A stretch of DNA of 64,000 nt from Methanolacinia paynteri (GTDB lineage: Archaea; Halobacteriota; Methanomicrobia; Methanomicrobiales; Methanomicrobiaceae): NCBI RefSeq assembly GCF_000784355.1, contig NZ_KN360928.1, positions 191,820 to 255,819 of the forward strand. The letters are read 5' to 3'. Numbering within the stretch: the first letter of the stretch is position 1; every line of letters starts with the position of its first letter. The translations under genes and the position numbers were made by a program. Under the pieces are notes generated by a model. It did no database searches. It had not been told where the DNA came from and saw only the letters and a program-made list of their open reading frames with translations. Below are positions 43,057 to 52,574 of the stretch, one piece after another.

Positions 43057-43992
43057 ATGAAACTGAATCTCTTAAACAGTGGCGAAAAGACCCCTGAAGA
43101 AATACCGGCCCGGAGAGGGGACAGCAGGGATCTAATAAAGAAGATCTCAGATATCGAGATCTATACGAAGATCTACGTCGAAGGGCTTCAGGCCGGACAG
43201 CATATGTCCGTATTCAAAGGGCAGGGCATCGAGTTCACCGACATAAGGGAGTATGTCCCGGGAGACGACATCAGGGCGATAGACTGGAATGTAACGGCGA
43301 GGCTCAACCACCCGTACGTAAAGGAGTTCACGGAAGAGAGGGACCAGACCTTCTACATCGCCGCAGACTACTCCGGCTCAGGAAAATTCGGGATGGAAAT
43401 ACCAAAATTCGAGAGGATGATAGAGATCTGCGCCTCAATCGGGTTCGCGGCACTGAAGAACAACGACAGGATCGGTCTTTGCATATTCACCGACAAAGTC
43501 GAAAAGTTCATACCTGCAAGACGCGGGAGAAAGCACCTGATAAGATTGCTGAACACGATGATCTCGTTTACTCCGAAATCCAGGGCAACGGATATCGCCC
43601 CGGCCGTCACATTCCTGTCGAAGGCCATCAAAAGAAGAAGCTCGATAATTATCGTCTCGGATTTTTACACAGACGGTTTCCAGAAACCCCTGAAGATTCT
43701 GAACAACCGCCACGAGGTGATCGCAGTAAGGCTGACAGACCCGAGGGAATCCGAACTCCCTGATGTCGGTCTAATTGAGCTTGAAGACCCCGAAACAGGC
43801 GAACAGATCCTCGTCGACACTTCGGATGAAAAGATCAGGTCCGAATACGGTCGGTGTGTTGCAGAAGAAGGGGAGAAGATATCGTCCTCCTTCAGGAGAT
43901 GCAGGATCGGCTGCGCAGACATAAAGACCTCGGACAGGTACGATATCGTTCTTAAGAAATTCTTCTCGGATGATATCAGGAGGAGGGCCTGA
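43057..43992 (+). CDS. DUF58 domain protein
   Basis: A 311-residue soluble protein of the DUF58 family, which has a VWA-related fold and partners MoxR. GQGIEFTDIREYVPGDDIRAIDWN at about 65-90 is the family signature, followed by NVTARLNHPYVKEFTEERDQ and the MIDAS-like YIAADYSGSG. A GGAGG site precedes the ATG 30 bases after the MoxR stop. The VWA gene follows immediately after an AGGAGGG site. The operon resembles the bacterial BatA/BatD type, tentatively linked to envelope stress or protein assembly. Confidence 0.92.
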   Translation: MKLNLLNSGEKTPEEIPARRGDSRDLIKKISDIEIYTKIYVEGLQAGQHMSVFKGQGIEFTDIREYVPGDDIRAIDWNVTARLNHPYVKEFTEERDQTFYIAADYSGSGKFGMEIPKFERMIEICASIGFAALKNNDRIGLCIFTDKVEKFIPARRGRKHLIRLLNTMISFTPKSRATDIAPAVTFLSKAIKRRSSIIIVSDFYTDGFQKPLKILNNRHEVIAVRLTDPRESELPDVGLIELEDPETGEQILVDTSDEKIRSEYGRCVAEEGEKISSSFRRCRIGCADIKTSDRYDIVLKKFFSDDIRRRA

Positions 43993-43994
43993 TC

Positions 43995-44945
43995 ATGACA
44001 GGATTTTACAGCCCAGAATGGCTCCTGGGACTGCTGATTCTTCCGGTCTGCTGGTATTATATCCGGAACTCCGCAAAGAAGAGAAAACAGGAGGCGATGG
44101 TATTCTCAAGGGTCAGTTTCCTGAAGAGCGCCCTTGGCGACGTCTCAAAATCCAAAAGGCCGAGGATACTGGTGATACTGATCCTTGCAGCAGTCGGTTT
44201 CATTTTCATCGGCCTTGCAGACCCGCATATTCCACTCGAACAGACAAAAGAGGGAGTAAATGTTGTTCTGGTTATCGACGATTCAGGAAGTATGCAGGCG
44301 ACCGACTACTCTCCCAACAGGCTTGAGGCGACGAAAAGTGCGGCTGAAGAGCTCATAAACGATCTTGATCCCAAGGACTATGTAGGAATAGTCGTCTTCG
44401 AATCGGGAGCCTCGACTGCAAGCTACCTGTCCCCTGACAAGGACAGTGTAATCGAGAATCTCGAGAATATAATGGAAAAGGACGGCGCAACCGCCATCGG
44501 TGACGGTCTCTCACTCGGGATAAATATGGCCGATTCGATCCCGAACAGGAAGAAGGTCGTAATCCTGCTCTCGGACGGTGTGAACAATGCAGGAGTGATA
44601 TCTCCGGATGAAGCCATCCAGTTCGCCAAAGACAGCGATATACAGGTATTCACCATTGGTATGGGTTCGGAACAGCCCGTCGTTATGGGATACGACTGGT
44701 TCGGAAACCCGCAGTATGCAGAACTCGATGAGGCGACCCTGAAGGAGATCGCGGACGAAACAGGCGGCAAATATTTCAAATCGGTCGACGACCAGACACT
44801 TAACGAGATCTACTCCAATATCAATTCGGAGATAAAGCGTGAGAAAGAGGACACCAGCATAGCATACCTCTTCTTCATAGGCACACTGGTTCTGCTGCTC
44901 GCAGAGATCTACATAAGATACGGGAGGGGGCGGATCATACAGTGA
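43995..44945 (+). CDS. VWA-domain membrane protein (BatA-like)
   Basis: A 316-residue protein with one N-terminal helix (WLLGLLILPVCWYYI), a second (ILVILILAAVGFIFIGLA), then a VWA domain (about 75-290). The MIDAS motif is complete: DDSGSMQATD, the threonine in KDGATAIGDG and the later LSDGVNNAG. A third helix (IAYLFFIGTLVLLLAEIY) ends the protein, so the VWA faces one side between anchors. The ATG follows the DUF58 stop by two bases. The next gene's start overlaps this stop as GTGA. Confidence 0.92.
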   Translation: MTGFYSPEWLLGLLILPVCWYYIRNSAKKRKQEAMVFSRVSFLKSALGDVSKSKRPRILVILILAAVGFIFIGLADPHIPLEQTKEGVNVVLVIDDSGSMQATDYSPNRLEATKSAAEELINDLDPKDYVGIVVFESGASTASYLSPDKDSVIENLENIMEKDGATAIGDGLSLGINMADSIPNRKKVVILLSDGVNNAGVISPDEAIQFAKDSDIQVFTIGMGSEQPVVMGYDWFGNPQYAELDEATLKEIADETGGKYFKSVDDQTLNEIYSNINSEIKREKEDTSIAYLFFIGTLVLLLAEIYIRYGRGRIIQ

Positions 44946-46522
44946 AAGCAAAAATTCTCCTTTTTTTGCTAATCGCCTCCATGCTGATCGTCGCCCCGGT
45001 TCTCGCGGACGATATCACGTTCACGACAGAACAGAGGGACTACTATTTCAATACAGGAGAGACCGCCGAAATTCCGATAGAATACCTGAATAATCTCGGG
45101 AATTCCGTCTCCGGCCAGATGATCTACACTACCGCCGAAGGAGTAAACTCGGGGGGATTCACGTACTCCAGTTCAAGTACTCACAGCACCTCGCTCACGA
45201 TTCCTTCAGGTACAGGAAACTTCTATCTTACCGGGCTTACATCCGATTCCGAAAAAGTAATCGATCTCGATATTTCATTCCAGTATTCGGAAGGAGGAAG
45301 TTCGAAGACAGTGACCCTCGGAACAATTACGGTTCACTTCACCTCAGATTCCACCGGGATGAACAGCCAGAATCCCCAAACCAGCAAGGAAAGTGCCACA
45401 TCCTCGTCATCCTCATCTTCGCAGTCTTCGGCATCCCAGCAGTACAGCACTACGATAAGCCAGATGATCGGAGGCTCCTCAACACAACAGGCATCATCGT
45501 CCCAGCAGGCACTGCAGAACAACCAGCAGAACTACAACTCCGACGCACTTAAAAGCCAGATGGAGGCAAGATCCAGTGAGATTGCGGAGCAGAAGGAGGC
45601 GCTCTCCGAGGTTCTAAAAAACGACGACCTGCTTAGCAAAGTCGAGGAAAAACTGTCGGAGGAAGGTTTCAAACCTGTGGACGATTCAGAATCGATCAGC
45701 CCCGAAAGCAGTACGGACGGCACATTTACGAAAGAGTACAGAAGCCAGGACGGAAGTTCGGTCACTCTCTCCGGAAATATCGAAAACGGGGAGGTTTCAT
45801 CAGCTGAAACGTCATTTGATCCGACAGAGCAGGAGAGCCTGATCCCCCAGAGCCTCCTGGAGAACACAACGTACCAGGGATACCTCAAATCCCTGACAAA
45901 TGACGGCTTTGCCTCAACATCGGCCTCGATAAATTATACAAAAAGCGAAGCGCTGTTCAACCAGACCTTTGCACCTGCTTCAGGTGAGGACAACGGTGAA
46001 AACAACCCGTTCATAAACGCAACACTAACAAATGACCTGGAGAACGTTACCTCGGTCCAGCTTACCCGCTATGCGGATTATTCGTGGCTTATTCCGGCAT
46101 TCATTATAATACTGGCCGTAGTTCTCTGCGCAGCCGGCTGGTTCGTCTATAACAGGTACTTCCGGAAAAACGAGGTTGAAGAGATCCTGCCTCCGGTTGC
46201 AAGAAAGCCTGCATTCAACTACAGGGAGTATGCAGAAAAGCTGCTCCGGGAGGCTGAAGGCGCCTTCGAAGAAGGAAACTACGTCATCGCATACGGTTTC
46301 GCCGGACAGGCCCTGAGAGTTTATCTTTCCAACCGCTATTACAAAGGAACCGAGATGACGAATGAGGAGATCTTTAAAAAGATTGCATTGAACAACGAAA
46401 CAAGATGGGCGGTAAAAACGATCCTCGACGATTGTGCAATGGTGGAGTTTGCAAAAGGAGCACCGGACACTGACAGATTTGAAGAGATCGTGTCATACAT
46501 AAGGAAGATGATTGCAGAATGA
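44942..46522 (+). CDS. BatD-like membrane protein with C-terminal cytosolic domain
   Basis: A 526-residue protein: signal peptide (LLFLLIASMLIVAPVLA), an outside beta domain (25-140), a long Ser/Gln-rich linker (145-195), a helical region with KEALSEVLKNDDLL and KVEEKLSEEGFKPVDD, then further beta parts. A membrane helix near 380 (LIPAFIIILAVVLCAAGW) precedes a cytosolic domain of about 120 residues with YREYAEKLLREAEGAFEEGNYVIAYGFAGQALRVYL, resembling a DUF4129-like or TPR-like helical unit. It starts at GTG, overlapping the VWA stop. It is the last gene of the operon; copy B of the 97-nt element begins 65 bases after its stop. Confidence 0.75.
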   Translation: MKAKILLFLLIASMLIVAPVLADDITFTTEQRDYYFNTGETAEIPIEYLNNLGNSVSGQMIYTTAEGVNSGGFTYSSSSTHSTSLTIPSGTGNFYLTGLTSDSEKVIDLDISFQYSEGGSSKTVTLGTITVHFTSDSTGMNSQNPQTSKESATSSSSSSSQSSASQQYSTTISQMIGGSSTQQASSSQQALQNNQQNYNSDALKSQMEARSSEIAEQKEALSEVLKNDDLLSKVEEKLSEEGFKPVDDSESISPESSTDGTFTKEYRSQDGSSVTLSGNIENGEVSSAETSFDPTEQESLIPQSLLENTTYQGYLKSLTNDGFASTSASINYTKSEALFNQTFAPASGEDNGENNPFINATLTNDLENVTSVQLTRYADYSWLIPAFIIILAVVLCAAGWFVYNRYFRKNEVEEILPPVARKPAFNYREYAEKLLREAEGAFEEGNYVIAYGFAGQALRVYLSNRYYKGTEMTNEEIFKKIALNNETRWAVKTILDDCAMVEFAKGAPDTDRFEEIVSYIRKMIAE

Positions 46523-46586
46523 GTTTAAAGGCTTTGGAATCCGTCTTTAATACATCAGAACTGTGTAAAAGGAAAGAATCTGATGG

Positions 46587-46683
46587 AGGGCATAAGCCCC
46601 TGCGGGGCAGCCCTATGCTTAATTCGCTACGCGAATTTGCGCAGATGCGGTAAACCGGTTTGGACGCTACCCTCCCGGGTAGC
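46587..46683 (+). repeat. 97-nt structured intergenic element, copy B
   Basis: It starts AGGGCATAAGCCCC and carries three hairpins: GCCCC-tgc-GGGGC (46596-46608), AATTCGC-tac-GCGAATT (46621-46637) and GCTACCC-tccc-GGGTAGC (46666-46683). Compared with copy A (4788-4884, minus strand), the last stem changes one C:G pair to A:T on both sides, a compensatory change. Length is identical (97 nt) and the copy again lies in sense downstream of an operon. Family and function are unknown. Confidence 0.7.
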
Positions 46684-47201
46684 TCTAAAATATATTATTT
46701 TATGAAAAACAGGAGCAGGAGGGATGCCTGTCCATCCCGGCTGCGACCTATAGCTATGAGGGGGAGGGTTACAGGGAGAGGGAATCCTCCCCCTCCCTTC
46801 TGAAGTGAAGTAGCCATATTAATGTAGAATGTAGCCTCGCCCGGGAAAAAATCCAAATAAAATCCATCCTTTTTTCAATCAAAAAAATCCTTCAAAACAG
46901 GCTATAAAAAGGAAGGATAAGCTGGCGGATCACTCCACCGTTCGCCTCCCAAAATGAGAATATATTCTGATTGTTAATAAGTCCTTTTAACGATACAGCG
47001 GACTGGCAGGGAGATCAGTTGAAAATAACTTTTATGTGATACGATGCGAAAACTCTGCAAGTACAAAAGACCCCATTGCAGGTGGATGAATAAAAACGCG
47101 CCACTTATCTTTTCCTGCGCTCTCTTTCACACCGTATGAAAGCCTGAATCAAGGAAATAACGCCATTTATAAATTAACTGCTCAGGAAAAAAAAGAAAAA
47201 A
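46684..47201. other. Long intergenic region, no gene seen
   Basis: About 520 bases between copy B and the pyrophosphatase gene. The first 120 bases are G/C-rich with GGGGGAGG (from 46761) able to pair with CCTCCCCC (about 46787-46794). The rest is AT-rich, without an open frame that looks coding. No tRNA cloverleaf was found. The end of the pyrophosphatase gene is at 47202. Nothing else supported. Confidence 0.4.
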
Positions 47202-49238
47202 TTAGAGTGCAAGGAAGAGCGGTGCAAATACAACAGCCACGATGCTCATGAGCTTGAGCAGGATGTTGATTGCAGGGCCTGATGTGTCCTTGAACGGGTC
47301 GCCGACTGTATCTCCGGTGACTCCGGCCTTGTGTGCGTCAGATCCTTTTCCGCCGTAGTTTCCAAGTTCAATGTACTTCTTTGCATTGTCCCATGCACCG
47401 CCGGCGTTTGCCATTGTGATAGCGAGCATGAAACCGGATACCAGCGAACCTGCAAGAAGTCCGCCAAGTGCTCCAGGACCAAGAAGAAGTCCGACAAAGA
47501 GAGGTGCTGCGATTGCAAGAACACCCGGAGCAATCATTTCCTTTAATGCAGAGTTTGTGGAGATTGCAATACATGAAGCGTAATCCGGTTCGGCTTCGCC
47601 CTCCATGATGCCCTTGATCTCCCTGAACTGTCTCCTGACCTCAACTACAATACCCATGGCTGCCTTTCCGACGGCCATCATCGTCATTGACGAGAAGAGG
47701 AACGGGAGCATTGCACCGATCAGAAGACCGATGAATACGTATGAATTCATTACATCGATGTACTCGAGTCCTACCGCAATACCGTATGACGAGAAGAGTG
47801 CAAGTGCTGTAAGTGCAGCCGATCCGATTGCAAAACCCTTTCCGATTGCAGCTGTTGTGTTTCCTACTGCATCGAGGGTATCGGTGATCTCGCGGACCTC
47901 CTTCTTCTGGTGGGACATCTCCGCAATGCCGCCGGCATTGTCTGCCACAGGGCCGTATGCATCGACTGCGAGTGAGATACCGAGTGTTGCAAGCATACCT
48001 ACCGCGGAGATTGCAATACCGTAGAGGCCTGCAAGCTGGAAGGCGATATAGATCGCAACACCGATGATGATAACCGACCAGACTGTGGATTCCATTCCCT
48101 TTGCGAATCCGGTGATGATGTTTGTCGCCGCACCAGTTTCACAGGATGCCGCGATCGAGAGTGTGGGCTTTCTTTCGTACGAAGTATAATACTCCGTGAC
48201 CTGCCCGATAAGGAAACCGGCGACGAGACCGGCGACTGTTGCAAGGAATACTCCGAAGCCGTACTCCCCGAGGAGCATGTTTGTAACGAAGTACGTGGCG
48301 ATTACGACAAGCACAAGGGCTACGATGAGACCTGTGTTGAACGCCATGTGGATTGCCGAGGACTCGGTCTTCTTCGTGCGCACGAAGAACGTTCCGATAA
48401 TCGATGCCACGATACCGAGTGCCGCGATAACAAGCGGAACAAGGATTGCATTGATGACATCGACACCGGGGAATGTAATCGCTGCTGTCGACGCTGCAAG
48501 GAGCATCGTCGCAAGGATCGAACCTACATATGACTCGTAAAGGTCGGCACCCATTCCCGCGATATCACCGACATTGTCTCCGACGTTGTCTGCGATTGTT
48601 GCCGGGTTCCTGGGGTCGTCCTCGGGGATTCCTGCCTCTACCTTTCCTACAAGGTCGGCACCGACGTCTGCGGCCTTTGTGAATATACCGCCGCCGACAC
48701 GGGCGAAGAGTGCGATCGATGATGCACCGAGAGAGAATCCTGCGAGAGTGTTGACGATTACAGTCATATCAGAACCTGCAAACACGTTTGCAAGAGCGAT
48801 GAAACATACCGAGAGACCGAAGAGACCGAGACCTACAACGCTCATCCCCATTACGGTTCCTGATGCAAAGGAGACCCTGAATGCAGGCCCGATGCCGTTC
48901 GTTGCAGCGTTTGTGGTTCTTCCATTCGCTGATGTGGCTGTAAACATTCCGATGTATCCTGCCGTTGCGGAGAGCACTGCACCGGCGACAAAACACCCGG
49001 CAGTGAGCGCTCCGTTCGGGAGCAGGACTGCAATTACAATTGCAAACACCACGACAAATACAGCAATTGCCCGGTACTGGCGGTTAAGGTAAACCATCGC
49101 ACCGGTGTGGATTGCCGCGGTGATCTTTTTTACGACCTCGTTGCCCTCGCCCTCTTTTTTGACACTCATAAACGAGTATCCTGCAAAGAGAAGAGCGATT
49201 AAGGCACATACAGGTGCAAGATAGATCAACATATCCAT
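47202..49238 (-). CDS. hppA: Membrane-bound, ion-pumping pyrophosphatase
   Basis: A 678-residue protein with about 16 helices that couples pyrophosphate hydrolysis to ion pumping. The catalytic stretch is [20 protein letters not shown] followed by [18 protein letters not shown]; the second acidic region is [16 protein letters not shown], and DNAKKYIE with [22 protein letters not shown] lies near the end. [10 protein letters not shown] carries Ala at the position that marks the potassium-dependent class (Lys in independent ones). Whether it pumps H+ or Na+ cannot be decided by eye. The gene is monocistronic. The palindrome at 49358-49373 lies upstream. Confidence 0.96.
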   Translation of the reverse strand: MDMLIYLAPVCALIALLFAGYSFMSVKKEGEGNEVVKKITAAIHTGAMVYLNRQYRAIAVFVVVFAIVIAVLLPNGALTAGCFVAGAVLSATAGYIGMFTATSANGRTTNAATNGIGPAFRVSFASGTVMGMSVVGLGLFGLSVCFIALANVFAGSDMTVIVNTLAGFSLGASSIALFARVGGGIFTKAADVGADLVGKVEAGIPEDDPRNPATIADNVGDNVGDIAGMGADLYESYVGSILATMLLAASTAAITFPGVDVINAILVPLVIAALGIVASIIGTFFVRTKKTESSAIHMAFNTGLIVALVLVVIATYFVTNMLLGEYGFGVFLATVAGLVAGFLIGQVTEYYTSYERKPTLSIAASCETGAATNIITGFAKGMESTVWSVIIIGVAIYIAFQLAGLYGIAISAVGMLATLGISLAVDAYGPVADNAGGIAEMSHQKKEVREITDTLDAVGNTTAAIGKGFAIGSAALTALALFSSYGIAVGLEYIDVMNSYVFIGLLIGAMLPFLFSSMTMMAVGKAAMGIVVEVRRQFREIKGIMEGEAEPDYASCIAISTNSALKEMIAPGVLAIAAPLFVGLLLGPGALGGLLAGSLVSGFMLAITMANAGGAWDNAKKYIELGNYGGKGSDAHKAGVTGDTVGDPFKDTSGPAINILLKLMSIVAVVFAPLFLAL

Positions 49239-49357
49239 AATACTACCAACTATCCCCTGGAATATTCTGGTGAGATATTCCCGAGTATCATTTCCTATTA
49301 ATTTTGGTTTTTATAATAAAAATAATCCGTTTTTTATCGACCAACCGTTACGGCCCG

Positions 49358-49373
49358 TTCGTCATTTGACGAA
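49358..49373. promoter_or_regulatory. 16-bp palindrome between hppA and the ABC importer
   Basis: TTCGTCA-tt-TGACGAA has perfect 7-bp arms. It is 120 bp upstream of the pyrophosphatase start (minus) and about 143 bp upstream of the substrate-binding gene (plus). It may be an operator for the metal/cobalamin importer or for the pyrophosphatase; the sequence does not decide which (inference). Confidence 0.45.
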
Positions 49374-49515
49374 TATATGATCATCTCAATAATTATAAAA
49401 AGACCAGATCAGAAGTGGGGTCGTGTAAACTAAATTAATTGAACTGTATTGATTTGTTAAAGCTAATTCTAATATACAGTAATAACCAAAATTTACGAAT
49501 ACACAAAAATGGTGA

Positions 49516-50607
49516 TTGAACTTGGTGCTGAAAAATAAAAAGGTGCTATTCTCTCTGGTTTTACTGATCTTTGTGCTTGCAGCGGCTTTTGCTGCAGGAT
49601 GTACATCATCCACATCGCCGGCAGGAGATCAAAACCAGACCCGAACGATTACGGATATGGCAGGAAGGACCGTTGAGGTTCCGGTTGAAATCAACAGTGT
49701 TCTCTGTACATCTCCGCCGTCTACAGAGCTGATCTACCTGATTGCTCCCGACCAACTGGCAGGATGGAATTCAAAACTTTCAGATGTAAACAAGCAGTAC
49801 ATTCCGGAAAAATACCAGACCCTCCCTGTTATCGGAGGATGGTTCGGGACACAGACCGGAAATTATGAGACTTTCATCGAGATGGACCCCGACGTAGTCA
49901 TGGAGGGATTCAATATTGAAGGCAATGTCTCGGATACGATCGTTGAAAGGCAGGAAAAGATGGGAGACATTCCTGTCGTAGGTCTTGAAGACACGACCAA
50001 TGCAGCCGGGTACTCAGATGCCATCAGGTTTGTCGGGGATCTTTTCGGAGAAGAGGAGAGGGCTGACAACCTGATCACTTTCTACGAGGATATTCTCAAT
50101 AAAGTCGAAGCCAGAGTTTCAGTGCTCAACGATTCGGAAAAACCGACAGTATACTATGCCGAAGGACCCGAAGGGCTCCAGACGGACCCCGAGGGATCCC
50201 AGCACTCGCAGCTGATATCGCTCTGCGGCGGAATCAACATCGCAGACTGCCAGATCACACCGGGCTACGGGAGAACTACGGTCTCGATGGAGCAGATAAT
50301 AGAATGGGACCCCGAGATTATTCTTGCAGGCGACCCCGGATTCTATAAATCCGTCTACACCGATCCCAACTGGCAGGAGATCCAGGCCGTAAAGAACGGA
50401 AAGGTCTATCTTATCCCGACAACAGCATTCTGCTGGTTCGACAGGCCGCCGGGAGTAAACAGGATTATCGGAATCGCCTGGACTGCAAAGGTTCTCCACC
50501 CCGAATTGTTCGAGGACTTCGACATGAGGGAGATGGCGCAGTACTTCCATGAGAACTTCATACACCAGGCGCTGACCGAAGAACAGATGGATGAACTCGG
50601 CCTTTAG
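49516..50607 (+). CDS. ABC importer substrate-binding lipoprotein (iron/cobalamin type)
   Basis: A 363-residue binding protein of the BtuF/FepB class. A signal segment (VLFSLVLLIFVLAAAFAAGC) ends in the lipobox AAGC. The core has TITDMAGRTVEVP-like opening (here TRTITDMAGRTVEVPVEI), NSVLCTSPPSTELIYLIAPD, then a second lobe with DPDVVMEGFNIEG, EIILAGDPGFYKS and NGKVYLIPT. The start is uncertain: TTG at 49516 and 49522 or GTG at 49525, after a GGTGAT. The permease and ATPase genes follow directly. Binding specificity (ferric siderophore, heme, cobalamin or similar) cannot be read from the sequence. Confidence 0.9.
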   Translation: MNLVLKNKKVLFSLVLLIFVLAAAFAAGCTSSTSPAGDQNQTRTITDMAGRTVEVPVEINSVLCTSPPSTELIYLIAPDQLAGWNSKLSDVNKQYIPEKYQTLPVIGGWFGTQTGNYETFIEMDPDVVMEGFNIEGNVSDTIVERQEKMGDIPVVGLEDTTNAAGYSDAIRFVGDLFGEEERADNLITFYEDILNKVEARVSVLNDSEKPTVYYAEGPEGLQTDPEGSQHSQLISLCGGINIADCQITPGYGRTTVSMEQIIEWDPEIILAGDPGFYKSVYTDPNWQEIQAVKNGKVYLIPTTAFCWFDRPPGVNRIIGIAWTAKVLHPELFEDFDMREMAQYFHENFIHQALTEEQMDELGL

Positions 50608-50633
50608 GCCACTATTTTTTTGGGAATTGACGG

Positions 50634-51791
50634 ATGAATGAAGAGATAACCCTCGATCATTGCGAAGCCGTGACGGGGAAGGTTCACGAAACAATAAACC
50701 AGCTGGTTAACGGCATACGCAAAAGGGAGACATTTATAAGGTATCTTATATATCTCTCCGTTCCGGTAATCATCGTAATCTCATTATTTATTGGCAGGTA
50801 CCAGATGGATCCCTTCCAGACCATTCAGGTCCTCGTCCTTGGGGTCTCCGATCAGGTTCTCTCCTTCATTCACAATGCCGAACATGCCGTCCTGCCTTCG
50901 GTCTTTACAGGGGAGTTCACGCCCCAGAGCTATGAATTGAAAGGCGAGACCGTCCTCTTCAACATCAGGCTGCCGAGGATACTCGGGGCAGCTCTCGTAG
51001 GCGCCGCCCTCGCGGTTGCGGGTGCGGCATTCCAGGGCCTGTTTAAAAATCCCCTTGTATCACCGGATATTCTCGGTGTCTCATCGGGAGCGGGATTCGG
51101 TGCCGCACTGGCAATTCTGCTTATCGGAAATGCGCTGGCAATCCAGGCATCCGCATTTGCATTCGGAATTGTAGCGGTTGCCTCGACATGTCTTATAGGA
51201 AAGATCTACAAAGGTTCGGGTACCCTCGTCCTGGTGCTCGCAGGAATAATCACGGGTGCATTCTTCTCGGCACTGCTTTCGCTTGTAAAATACATGGCCG
51301 ACCCGTACGACACCCTGCCGGCGATAATATTCTGGCTTATGGGAAGTCTCGGAAGCGTATCGATGGACGACCTCGTCCTTGTATCCCCGGCGATAATTGC
51401 CGGGATTATTGTGATCTACCTGCTCAGGTGGAGGATCAACGTCATGTCCCTCGGAGAAGAGGAGGCGCTTGCACTCGGTGTTGACACGAAGAAGACTATG
51501 AGGGTAATAATCATCTGCGCAACGCTTATGACGGCCTCTGCGGTCTGCATAAGCGGTGTCGTAGGCTGGATCGGTCTCGTAATTCCTCACCTGGGGAGGA
51601 TGCTCACAGGGCCTGACTTCAAGACCCTCGTCCCTGTTTCGGCATTCCTCGGTGCCACCTACCTGATCCTGATCGACGACCTTGCACGAACGGTTGCGAC
51701 AGTCGAGATCCCGCTCGGAGTTCTGACCGCACTGATAGGGGCTCCGTTCTTTGCGTATCTGCTGTCGAAAAAGTCGGTGGGATGGGTATGA
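50634..51791 (+). CDS. FecCD-family ABC permease
   Basis: A 385-residue inner-membrane permease of the FecCD/BtuC type with about ten helices. PRILGAALVGAALAVAGAAFQGLFKNPLVSPD-like sequence near residue 110 is the family signature (read as RLPRILGAALVGAALAVAGA and FQGLFKNPLVSPDILG), followed by ISGVVGWIGLVIPHLGRML. The N-terminal 35 residues are longer than usual. It lies 26 bases after the binding-protein gene. The stop overlaps the ATPase start as ATGA, so the three form one operon. Confidence 0.93.
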   Translation: MNEEITLDHCEAVTGKVHETINQLVNGIRKRETFIRYLIYLSVPVIIVISLFIGRYQMDPFQTIQVLVLGVSDQVLSFIHNAEHAVLPSVFTGEFTPQSYELKGETVLFNIRLPRILGAALVGAALAVAGAAFQGLFKNPLVSPDILGVSSGAGFGAALAILLIGNALAIQASAFAFGIVAVASTCLIGKIYKGSGTLVLVLAGIITGAFFSALLSLVKYMADPYDTLPAIIFWLMGSLGSVSMDDLVLVSPAIIAGIIVIYLLRWRINVMSLGEEEALALGVDTKKTMRVIIICATLMTASAVCISGVVGWIGLVIPHLGRMLTGPDFKTLVPVSAFLGATYLILIDDLARTVATVEIPLGVLTALIGAPFFAYLLSKKSVGWV

Positions 51792-52561
51792 TCCTCGATA
51801 TCGAGAAACTCACATTCTCATACGACAAAAAGAACTACCAGTTTCGCGGCATCTCATTTTCCATAGACAGGGGCGAGGTCTTCTCGATTCTCGGGAGAAA
51901 CGGTACGGGAAAATCGACTCTTATCAAATGCATACTCAATGTGCTTGTGCCTGAAGCAGGCAGAATAACAATCGAAGGACGGGACGTCAGGGGATGGAAG
52001 AGACAGGAGCTTGCATCGAATGTCGCATACGTACCCCAGTCGAAGAACATCGTATTTCCGTTCACGGTATTCGACTATGTCCTGATGGGGAGAACTCCCC
52101 ATGTCCCGTCATTCTCCATACCAAAGGAGAGTGATGTAGAGATAACCGAAGAATGCCTGAAGAAGCTCGGGATATCGCAACTGAAAGAGAAACCCGTATC
52201 CGAGATCAGCGGCGGTGAACACCAGATGGCAGCGATCGCAAGGGCGGTAGCCCAAGAGCCCTCCATAATCATCATGGACGAACCGACCTCACACCTCGAC
52301 CTGGGCAACCAGCAGAAGGTCCTTCGCATGACCGAAAAACTCGGTTCCGAAGGGATCTCTGTCCTGATGACCAGCCATTTCCCGGACCACGGCTTTATAG
52401 TCTCCGACAAGGTGGCAATAATGGAGAACGGGAACCTTATCGCAACAGGCTCCCCGGAGGACGTAATCACGAACGAGAACCTGAAGACCGCATACGGGAT
52501 CGACGTCACTGTCAGTTATGTCCCTGAGGCCGGAAGAAAGGTCTGCATTCCCGCAAAATAG
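51788..52561 (+). CDS. ABC importer ATPase (FepC/BtuD type)
   Basis: A 257-residue ATPase. Walker A is GRNGTGKST (about residues 36-44), the Q loop follows in AYVPQSK, the signature is SEISGGEHQM, Walker B SIIIMDEPTSHLD, and the switch histidine lies in LMTSHFPDH. The ATG at 51788 overlaps the permease stop (ATGA); an in-frame ATG two codons upstream at 51782 is possible. It completes the importer operon and converges with the META lipoprotein gene 13 bases away. Confidence 0.93.
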   Translation: MILDIEKLTFSYDKKNYQFRGISFSIDRGEVFSILGRNGTGKSTLIKCILNVLVPEAGRITIEGRDVRGWKRQELASNVAYVPQSKNIVFPFTVFDYVLMGRTPHVPSFSIPKESDVEITEECLKKLGISQLKEKPVSEISGGEHQMAAIARAVAQEPSIIIMDEPTSHLDLGNQQKVLRMTEKLGSEGISVLMTSHFPDHGFIVSDKVAIMENGNLIATGSPEDVITNENLKTAYGIDVTVSYVPEAGRKVCIPAK

Positions 52562-52574
52562 AGTTTTGAGTTTT

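Noticed and set aside
48574-49092. Plus-strand frame of 172 residues opposite the pyrophosphatase
   Set aside because: Shadow of the highly conserved pyrophosphatase gene; composition is Pro/Thr/Ala rich without any motif.
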